Below, piece after piece: positions 21,333-28,977 of a DNA stretch of 64,000 nt. The first letter of the stretch is position 1, and every line of letters starts with the position of its first letter. The position numbers were made by a program, and so were the translations under genes. Under the pieces are notes generated by a model. It did no database searches. It was given only the letters and a program-made list of their open reading frames with translations, and was not told the origin of the DNA. Origin of the DNA: Polytrichum commune (lineage: Eukaryota; Streptophyta; Polytrichopsida; Polytrichales; Polytrichaceae). The stretch lies in NCBI GenBank assembly GCA_950295325.1, contig OX485807.1, positions 51,676,440-51,740,439 of the forward strand, written 5' to 3'.

Positions 21333-21673
21333 AAAAAAATATTAACTATCAACTAATATAATATTTATAATATTTACGCACCTTTGAGTTCGTAATTATT
21401 TCCATACCCATACACTTACAAGTCCATAAATTGCAAAAAATTAAAAATATTTTACAATATTCCAATAGATCCTAGAATATTCCAAAAAGATTCCATATTT
21501 ACTAAAAATTTGTTGATTTGGTCATTGTACTATTCTAATCAACAAAAATGTAGGCAGTAAACTGTTGATTTTTACAAAAATTCAAAAATCAGTGAAATCG
21601 GTCATTGCAGTGCCCGGATCGACAAAGATCTGTTGATTTTTTGTTGATTTGGTCATGATTTTCTAGTAGTGTT

Positions 21674-22655
21674 AACGTGGGGACATGACGTATGCAACTA
21701 CCTAAAGCACTGTGATAGTTGTAGAGGAACAGAGACCAAGACAAAACACCCCGAGGAAAGTCAAAGCACGGCGCTCCCAGAAACAATATCCGAGCCGGAT
21801 TGGAGGCACTCAGTCATACAACGACTGGAAAGCTTTGAAGATTGGAACCTTATTGACACCCATGAAAATGTGGGATTACTTGACCCCAACGCTGAAATAT
21901 ATTTCATAACCAAGGATGGTTTGAAGTATCAATTACCCGATGGTGAAGTGAAAATGTGTATCACAAAAGGAGACGCCGTCGATTGGGTAAAGAGGGTACA
22001 CGAATATCAAGTACCACACTTGACTGCGGAAGAAACAACCGCTCAAGTACACGAAGGCCCGTATTGGTGGCCAACTATCTCTCTAGACGTGAAACGTTTA
22101 GTTGACGAATGCCATATATGTCAGCTCGGGACAACGTTAAGCTTCCGAGCTGCGAAGTATGGAACCATCCCATTCAGAAGAGGTGAAGCACCGGATTGGC
22201 GAGAACCAATCATACAACACCTAAAACACCCAATGGAATTAAGTGAACTAGTATTCCAAGAAGAGTTGGGGATATTGAAAGAGGAAATACCTGATTATTT
22301 CCTGGAAGAAGATATATTGAGCCGAAGGTTAAATGGAGACATCAAATTGTGTATATCCCAAGATGAGGGAATCAAATGGCTAACAACCATTCATCAACAG
22401 AGATCCCCACACCTCTCGATGGATGAAATGATCTCGCGGGTCACTTCAGGACCTTACTGGTGGCCTACAATACCGCCGGACATCGATCATCTCTGTAAGA
22501 ACTGTGTGCATTGTCAGCCTCGAGAATCCCCAAAACATGTGATCGACTGCAGAACGGTCACAAGCAAAGACAAGGAGGACCCCGATTGGAGAACTCCTTT
22601 CATCGATTATTTAAAGCATGGTCGATTGACCACGGAGGCGTCAACCACCCAATGA
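21674..22655 (+). CDS. module array segment: end of module 5, modules 6 and 7, start of module 8
   Basis: After the CACTA element the frame continues with the cysteine pair of module 5 (HCDSC). Module 6 follows (DWRHSV, VHEYQVPHL, GPYWWPT, ECHICQ), then module 7 (DWREPIIQHL, IHQQRSPHL, GPYWWPT, NCVHCQ) and the DWRTPFIDYLKHG start of module 8. It ends at an in-frame TGA (22653-22655). No other domain is visible. Confidence 0.75.
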
Positions 22656-23561
22656 CAACAAATAGCAATACGCAGTAGGCCGTATTGGTTGACCCACAAT
22701 GGGACCTTGATCAAAGAAGGCCCTGATGGCTTACGGAGAATATGTGTGAACGGACCAATAACTACTGCCATTATTGCTGAGGCTCATGAGGGAATTGCCG
22801 GAGGGCATTTCTCAGCCAACATTACTCTACACAAGGTATTGACCGCCTTGTATTGGTGGCCCACCATGAAAAGAGATGTCCATTTATATTGCACCCAATG
22901 CGATATTTGTCAAAGAGTTGGCCCCAAGATTTCAACCAATCTCCAACCCTTACATCCCACAATGCCCACTGAGGTATTTCAGAAATGGGGTTTGGATTTC
23001 ATTGGACCAGTCAACCCGCCAGCTAAAGGTACCAAGAATCGGTACATCATTACAGCGACGGACTACACCACCAAGTGGGTGGAAGCGAGAGCTCGAAAGG
23101 ACAACACGGCTAAATCGACAGCCAAATTCCTCTTTGAAGAAATAATTACAAAATTTGGATGCCCACTGGAGTTTGTGAGCGATCAGGGAGGTCATTTTAT
23201 TAACGACACCATCAAAGTGCTCACTCAAGAATTTATGATTTTACATCGAAAGTCAACAACCTATTACCCACAAGCTAACGGGCAAGCTGAGAGCACCAAC
23301 AAAGTAATCAAGATCGCCTTGACCAAAATGGTTAATGCCAATCGAACAGATTGGGACACCAAATTGCATGCAGCACTTTGGGCATATAGGACAGCCTACA
23401 AGGTGACAACAAAGCACACCCCATTCGCTTTAGTGTTTGGGACAGAAGCTTTGTTACCTATGGCCTACCTACATCCTGACGTTCACCAACAAAGGAGCCA
23501 GGATATACATCCCATTCTTAAGAAAAGAATGGAACAACTCAGAGGCATCGATTTAACTTGA
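22656..23561 (+). CDS. integrase, HHCC domain and catalytic core
   Basis: Follows TGA 22653-22655 in frame. The HHCC zinc domain (HEGIAGGH, YWWPT, CTQCDICQ) runs to about 22910. The core has WGLDFIGPVNPP and the D, D-35-E triad: Asp at 23061-23063 (TATDYTTKW), Asp at 23181-23183 (VSDQGGHF), Glu at 23289-23291 (GQAEST). ALWAYRTAYK follows. It inserts the cDNA into the genome. The frame ends at TGA 23559-23561, which lies within the domain rather than at its natural end. The catalytic residues are complete. Confidence 0.85.
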   Translation, partial: QQIAIRSRPYWLTHNGTLIKEGPDGLRRICVNGPITTAIIAEAHEGIAGGHFSANITLHKVLTALYWWPTMKRDVHLYCTQCDICQRVGPKISTNLQPLHPTMPTEVFQKWGLDFIGPVNPPAKGTKNRYIITATDYTTKWVEARARKDNTAKSTAKFLFEEIITKFGCPLEFVSDQGGHFINDTIKVLTQEFMILHRKSTTYYPQANGQAESTNKVIKIALTKMVNANRTDWDTKLHAALWAYRTAYKVTTKHTPFALVFGTEALLPMAYLHPDVHQQRSQDIHPILKKRMEQLRGIDLT

Positions 23562-23987
23562 CATGAAGCAGAAGAAAACATGAGGCACATGCAATTATTG
23601 CGCAAAGAAAGGCATGACCAACCTCGGAAACGGACACATTGTAAGCAGTGTCACCACGGAACAAGCAAAACTTCCCAAAAGAAAGCCAAACGGCATGATA
23701 CTTTGGAGGAAGGAATTATGCAAGCCACGGAGAAATTCCAGCACTTTCCAAGGAGTGAAGAGCCCGAGCTACCGGCCGTACCCAAAATACGATTTTACCC
23801 CGGCCAAAGAATTTTGTGGCACCTGCGCCATAAAATACCCGGGCCGGGCAAGTTCAAAATAAGATGGGCAGGACCTTACCTTATTAAGCATGTTTATGAC
23901 AACGGATCAGTTGATGTCACCACCCTGCAGGGAGAGGACTTGGGGCGAGTCAACATGAACAAACTCAAACCCTATCAAGAGCCATAA
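23562..23987 (+). pseudogene. integrase C-terminal (GPY/F) region, separated by a stop
   Basis: Same frame as the core after TGA 23559-23561. A basic stretch (KKAKRHD) is followed by the GPY module (KIRWAGPYLIKHVYDNGSVD) and a VNMNKLKPY end like that of the second element (INGNRLKVY). No chromodomain follows, consistent with non-chromovirus Ty3/gypsy elements. The TAA at 23985-23987 is the natural end of pol. Confidence 0.8.
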
Positions 23988-26243
23988 TCCACTCAAGCTT
24001 ATGCTTTACAAATTTTAGCATGTCATCTTTTGGAAACTGAGCTTAGGAAGAAACAAAACCATTTACCAAATAGGAGTGGCATAAACCAATCCCCAACTAA
24101 CCCATCTAAGAACAAGGTCCCCCCACACACCGGATCCACCACTCCCCTAGATCAAGCGACCTTAGATGCAGAGGACTTAGAAATCCATAGAGTTATGCTA
24201 GAAGTATATTGGGCACAACCTACCCCACTAAAAGACAACAACCCCCAACCCATGTGTAATAAGGGAACCAACTCGGTACAGGGGAATAATGCCCCCATGA
24301 ACCACCTAGGAAATATCTTTGAGAGCTCAAAACTTATCCACATAGAAACCCCTAAGGAAAATGCTAACATCACCTACCCCACCTCACTGGATTTAAGCGA
24401 GGGTAGGACTGATCACTTACCTAAGTGAATATTATGGGAATTACGGACTAGGTAAAGGCTCACCTAGGACCGCCCACTGGTCAAGTAAACCAGTAAGAGC
24501 GTTTTCACCCACATAAGAACAGGAAGTGGGGACAAATAACTCATAATTTGATAGAGTGTTAGAAAGGCATAGGTTTAGGCCACAGGATGACCAAGAACTA
24601 GATATCAACTACGTGAAAGGTTGTCAGGATGGGAAGATAAACCATTCAAAAGGTTACCATAGGGGGATGTTACTTAGGCCGCACGAAGTGAGATATGTAG
24701 GTTTTCAAAAAAAAAGTGTTAACCTTCGACGATTCGGAATTGGGAAAGTAGAATTCAGAACCCCCCCCCCCCCGGAAGAAGGGAGAGAACATCATGACAA
24801 CACATATACACCTCACAACCAGTGGATGGAGTTCGGATGTACGTCGATGCAAGGGATTGTTTTAAGAAGTAACCAGGCACAAAAGGATATTGGATGCAGC
24901 AGTGGTTTAAGTATCAGCAAAATTCCTGGGAATTCAAGTACCCAACCATGGAAGGGATTACTCTACCTTTTTCAGAGGAAGCAATCAAGCATGAGGAGTT
25001 TTCTGGATTATTACTGAAGACAACAACAGTTGCAGTGTTTAGAAAAAATTGGGGGATTCAATTACCCGGCCATGGCAGAGATTATTTTACCTTCTTAAGA
25101 GAAACTGAGCAAGTTATTGGATTGGTACTGGACGCAAAAGTGTTTGAAGTATTTAGTACAATTATTGGGAATTCAAGTATCCTGCCGTGGCAAAGGCTAT
25201 TTTAGAACACCAACATAGCCTAACAAATTACTGGATGCAGCAGTGTTTGTGATATTAGGGAAGCTATTGAGGATTCAAGTAAATTTGACAAAAGAAGGAA
25301 AATATCGTCTTCTTGGGAGAAGTAACAATGGAGGAACCAATGTTGGATGCGACACTGTATGAAAATGATCGAATCATTGGATGCCAAAGTGTACGAAGGG
25401 TGTCAGACCGCAGTTGGATGAGTTACCAGCTGGCTGGAACTTTCCCCTTTGGAGCAGGTTCCCGGAACTTGACAGAATTCTGGATGAACTCCATACAGAG
25501 TGTACTGTAGTGCAACAGGTGAAGCTCTTTAAGAAATGAATGTATTCGGAAATATTGTATGCACCTAATTATTGCAGTAGTGAACACGAGCAAGGAGGAA
25601 AATCAATTCGGCAAAACCAACCGAGCTGGAAATAAACAGAAGCAATGAGCGAGACGTATAATATGCAGGAAGATAAAACCCAAAAGCAATGCAGGCTCAT
25701 CCACAACTTTCAAGTAAAAATCACATTTACAACACAAACTTCAAGACAACTGAAGACTTGAACAAGATGACCAATTCCAAAAGTATCTCCAATTTGTTTT
25801 TATTGGAGGGGTCCAACAAGTGGACCCCAAGAAAATGGGGACTCTACCCACCAAAGTGGGGAGTTCCACTGGAAATAACTTACAAAACCTGCGCCAAACC
25901 CACTGACACCTAGTCAGTAAGAGTAAAAGAAATTTTAACTTCAAGAAGAAAGGGAAGGAGAAAGGGGAATACCTGCAATTCGAATTGCGGGCCCCACCAG
26001 CTGCAGTTGCGGCCCAGGAAAGAACAAGGGGTCCAGTTGGCCTTTCCCTCTCCCAACGACCCTAAACAAGAACCCTAACTGTCATATGTCAGCTGAAAAC
26101 CCTTCAGCGACGAAGAGCAACGTCCCAGTGGATCTCAGCAGCTTTGCAACAAACAATCCACAGTTGCTGCGTCAAACTGAAAGGAGGAGTTAGCACGGGT
26201 TTCAGTTGAAGGACAGGCGGGTTCAGCAGAAGGAAGGATCACC
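23988..26243 (+). other. post-integrase region of the giant element
   Basis: About 2.3 kb without recognisable protein domains. A 133-codon frame (24030-24428, no ATG) follows pol in the same phase but resembles nothing I know. There is a 13-C run (24761-24773) and a series of diverged tandem repeats (24889-25290). Tat-lineage elements are known for variable 3' regions that carry tandem repeats. Confidence 0.6.
24889..25290 (+). repeat. diverged ~110-125-bp tandem repeats
   Basis: Three full units and a partial fourth share the ordered blocks 'gga(t)g(c)agcagtgttta', 'gggaattcaagta.cc', 'ccatgg.a..g.tta.ttt'. Unit starts are near 24891, 25018, 25122 and 25220. Identity between units is moderate. 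None has an intact common frame. Confidence 0.65.
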
Positions 26244-27449
26244 ATGGAGTGCCCACATACATATCACCCCAAGCTGGACAAGGGTGGAGAATTCTGGAAG
26301 AGGGTCCAGACAACGTGCATTCACGCATTCTCAAGCATACATTGGCATGCTGGTAAGTCGCACTGGTATCTCCCGGCTTGCAAAACTCACATTTTTCAAG
26401 CAGTGCTTAGGAGAGCATTAGCAGCAGGAGGAAGTGATACCAACCTTGCAGAAATTATGAAAAGAGGGCCAGAGGCAGAATCGGCCACCTTGTATGCTTT
26501 CAGCATAGATCCAGCCCTTAAGTATCGCCTCACCTCAGGGGAAAGGGACTTCTTGAGGAAGCTCAACCTTGAGGAGTTCATCACCTCAAATTCATGGGGC
26601 GTCTTGCATACACAATTAGTCACAGAGGCTATTGCCTCACTGGAGCCGGACACTTTCTTAACCATGGTGAAGGGAGAAAAGGTCCAGATTGTTGCCAGAA
26701 AGTGGAGAAAGCAATTCCAGGAGATTTTTCATTTAGCTAAGAAGGAACCACATCCAGTTGACCGGACATGGCAACTCACGGAGTTGTTCCCTTCTCCAAA
26801 AGAAACCACAGAGGCAGCGGAGACAGTAAAGATATCTGAATGTCAGCTCTCGGATGCAAAAAGACCTCTGCGACTCTTAAGCTCACTTTTCTGCCTCAAT
26901 CCGACGCACCATAATCACATAACACTGGGATTTGTTGAAATGGTGGTCGCGGCACTCAATGGCCAAGGAGCAGATTGGCCCCAAGAATTCTATCATGAAA
27001 TCACCGAGGAACTCACAACTTTGCACAGCAAACATTCAGCCGCCAGAGTAAAGGTGGAAAAGACTTCCATAGGGTCCCATCTGACCCTGATCCTCAGAGC
27101 AGGAGGGTTCCTCAATATCAGGGAAGAATTGGAGGCTGGCTACAGAAGTGAGAGAGCTCTCACCTTAGAGGAGCAGCTACCCAATTCAAAGAAGACTAAA
27201 ACCAAGGAGGCCAAAGAGGTACCAGAAATGCAACCCACAATTCGACTAATACCATCCAGGGAGAAGGGGATTGCCACCGATCCAGTACCTCAAACGACCA
27301 CACCGGTCTACTCTGTCACAATACAGCCTGCAGCAACATCATCAGACATACCGGGGAAAGGGGTCATTTTAGAGACCTCAGAGCAACGAACACCCCCAAA
27401 CGCTCTACCGGCAATGGTAGAGCAGATTTGCCAGGCATGCACATCGTAG
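26244..27449 (+). CDS. extra 3' ORF-A of the giant element (401 aa), unknown function
   Basis: Starts in a strong context (accATGG). The mixed helical sequence includes WYLPACKTHIFQAVLRRAL, FLRKLNLEEFI and VARKWRKQFQEIFHLAKK. The C-terminal third is Pro/Thr/Glu-rich and ends ICQACTS. I recognise no catalytic motif, zinc finger or transmembrane segment. It lies in sense orientation between integrase and 3' LTR, where some plant gypsy elements carry extra or env-like ORFs. No signal peptide or membrane anchor supports an envelope. It ends at TAG 27447-27449, overlapping the frame of ORF-B by 29 bases. Confidence 0.65.
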   Translation: MECPHTYHPKLDKGGEFWKRVQTTCIHAFSSIHWHAGKSHWYLPACKTHIFQAVLRRALAAGGSDTNLAEIMKRGPEAESATLYAFSIDPALKYRLTSGERDFLRKLNLEEFITSNSWGVLHTQLVTEAIASLEPDTFLTMVKGEKVQIVARKWRKQFQEIFHLAKKEPHPVDRTWQLTELFPSPKETTEAAETVKISECQLSDAKRPLRLLSSLFCLNPTHHNHITLGFVEMVVAALNGQGADWPQEFYHEITEELTTLHSKHSAARVKVEKTSIGSHLTLILRAGGFLNIREELEAGYRSERALTLEEQLPNSKKTKTKEAKEVPEMQPTIRLIPSREKGIATDPVPQTTTPVYSVTIQPAATSSDIPGKGVILETSEQRTPPNALPAMVEQICQACTS

Positions 27450-28962
27450 GTTAGAGAATTTGTTGATCTCTTTTACTGTCAAGGCCCCACAGAATTTGGT
27501 GAACCAGGTGAACAGTGAGTTTTTCAAAATTCAGAGAACGGCCACACTTCGTGAAGGCACGGAGGGGCCACCAGACAATGGTTCCGAAGTTCTGCTCAAA
27601 TTTCAGGGCATTCAGCTCAAGCATCTGACACAGCAATTGGAAAATTCAGATAGCCTTAACGACGTCAACATCGAGGCTATCTTTCACCTAGAAGAGGAGC
27701 TGAGCACATTACAAAACAAATGGGAACAGGCTGAGGAAAAGGTACTGGGCTTGCAAGGACAGAAAGGTGAAGCTCTTCACCGAATCAGCCAATTCCAACA
27801 GATAATTGACAATCAAGCAGAACAATTACGGAACAAGGATGAGGAAATTAGCCGCCTCAACAATCACATTACCGATATCAACGGCGTTATGTCAAGGCAA
27901 GATGCGCTGGACATTCGCAGAAAAGACGAGATAGTCAGACTCGAGACCCAAGCAGTGACTGACAAGGAGGAGATAGCACGTCTCCAAACAGAAATTCACA
28001 GGTTAGGAGCGGAAAGTTCAACAGCAAAAACACACCTGCATCCGGCCAGAAGCAACCCCGACCAGGTTCGCACCTCAGCACACCCGATCATGAGCAAAGA
28101 GAAACATACTCTCGCTGCCGGGATAGCAAACAGATTGTTGAATGAACTCCGAAGAGAACTCGCACATACTCAAGAGGAGAAAGCAGATCTGCTCAAGACC
28201 ATTGTTGCAGAACACAGCGACCTCGCACATGAGGACCTTCCTCAGTCGGCCAAGTGTGCCGGCACAGGGTTTCACCTCCAGATCTTGAAGCACATTCCAC
28301 CCCTGAATTCCATCATGCAGTATCACCGGGTGTGTGGTGGACTACATTTGTTGCTTAGCAACATTCCACCTCTAAGGACAGGGTGCTCTCTTGATTTTTC
28401 TCAGATGGAAGCACTATGGAACCAAGCTGATGCAGCGGCCAAAGACACATTGGCATTCATGTGGTGTGTTAGTGAATTCAAGGCCCCTGCAGGAGCGATG
28501 GAAACACTCTCAGGGTCGCCACCCTTTTATGTCAAGAGATACATCCTCAGATGTATCACATTGTTAGGTCAACACCATAACATGGTCCTAGCACCTCCAG
28601 AACCATTCCCAACTCTCAGATCTTACTCACACAGCCAGTATCATGCAGTCCGGAATTTCCAGCGAAGCAAGTTAGAGTGCTTCGACCAAGCTCTGGCCAC
28701 TTTAGCCACAGCGGATACATCCATTTGTTATGAGGCGGTGCAACACTACCAAACCCTCATCAATAAGCACCCAGCTGCAATTTGGCAACCAACTATGAGC
28801 CACCTCAAGAGTTTTGTAACAAAAACCCTGGATGAACAACACATGACTCTCACCAGCCGGCGATTTGGGACAATCAACAGCAGCACATTGTTACTCATAC
28901 CTAAAGATCACAGTACTGAGCACATCATGGCAACGGAAAGCATAGGGACATGCTTTCTCTGA
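27421..28962 (+). CDS. extra 3' ORF-B of the giant element (~500 aa), coiled-coil protein
   Basis: The frame opens after TAG 27418-27420 and has no ATG near its start. A +1 frameshift between 27421 and 27449 would join it to ORF-A (about 900 aa in all). Residues encoded at about 27600-28010 form a long coiled coil with heptad-like stretches such as LEEELSTLQNKWEQAEEKV and EEISRLNNHI. The C-terminal half is globular (FHLQILKHIPPLNSIMQYHR, PPFYVKRYILRCI). Its TGA (28960-28962) overlaps the polypurine tract. Function is unknown. A structural or RNA-binding role is only a guess from the coiled coil. Confidence 0.65.
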   Translation, partial: SRFARHAHRRLENLLISFTVKAPQNLVNQVNSEFFKIQRTATLREGTEGPPDNGSEVLLKFQGIQLKHLTQQLENSDSLNDVNIEAIFHLEEELSTLQNKWEQAEEKVLGLQGQKGEALHRISQFQQIIDNQAEQLRNKDEEISRLNNHITDINGVMSRQDALDIRRKDEIVRLETQAVTDKEEIARLQTEIHRLGAESSTAKTHLHPARSNPDQVRTSAHPIMSKEKHTLAAGIANRLLNELRRELAHTQEEKADLLKTIVAEHSDLAHEDLPQSAKCAGTGFHLQILKHIPPLNSIMQYHRVCGGLHLLLSNIPPLRTGCSLDFSQMEALWNQADAAAKDTLAFMWCVSEFKAPAGAMETLSGSPPFYVKRYILRCITLLGQHHNMVLAPPEPFPTLRSYSHSQYHAVRNFQRSKLECFDQALATLATADTSICYEAVQHYQTLINKHPAAIWQPTMSHLKSFVTKTLDEQHMTLTSRRFGTINSSTLLLIPKDHSTEHIMATESIGTCFL

Positions 28963-28977
28963 GGGGAGAGGGTAAAA
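28961..28977 (+). promoter_or_regulatory. polypurine tract
   Basis: GAGGGGAGAGGGTAAAA lies directly before the 3' LTR and serves as plus-strand primer in reverse transcription. It overlaps the last codon of ORF-B. Confidence 0.9.

Larger units (their letters stand above)
19824..21673. mobile_element. non-autonomous CACTA (CMC/En-Spm) element
   Basis: The left end CACTAGTAGAAAAT and the reverse complement of the right end (CACTACTAGAAAAT, ending at 21671) form the classical CACTA terminus. Subterminal repeats of the type 'gttgatt(t)...ggtca' occur at both ends. Two extra bases (tt, 21672-21673) separate the right terminus from the repeated AAC. There is no transposase; the interior is AT-rich satellite and a SINE-like segment. 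Removal restores the codon phase and the module-5 pattern of the host element, which confirms the boundaries. Confidence 0.85.
17875..22910 (+). repeat. eightfold tandem array of RNase H-integrase linker + HHCC zinc module
   Basis: The segment normally present once between RNase H and the integrase core occurs eight times. Each module starts with a DWR-like motif, continues EYLT...G, a 'F...G.L.R...NG..K.C' stretch, H-x(6 or so)-H, GPYWWPT and C-x2-C. Module starts are about 17875, 18319, 18742, 19147, 19537, 21798, 22194 and 22584. Spacing is 390-444 bp once the CACTA insertion is removed. All eight keep both histidines and both cysteines. The last module (22584-22910) is the true integrase N-terminus (EAHEGIAGGHF...YCTQCDICQ). 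Modules are well diverged from one another, so the amplification is old. Confidence 0.9.

Noticed and set aside
20627-21356. Open frames of 64-134 codons made of Tyr, Ile, Leu and Phe
   Set aside because: They are translations of AT-rich tandem repeats with no stop codon in the period.
18094-22655. Envelope-like or host-derived gene between RNase H and integrase
   Set aside because: The segment has no signal peptide or membrane helix. The recurrent H..H...YWWPT...C..C pattern shows that it is duplicated integrase HHCC modules.
27447-27493. 47-bp intron joining ORF-A and ORF-B (GTAGGT...CACAG)
   Set aside because: It has GT-AG ends but is shorter than plant introns normally are. A frameshift in the 29-base overlap explains the break more simply.
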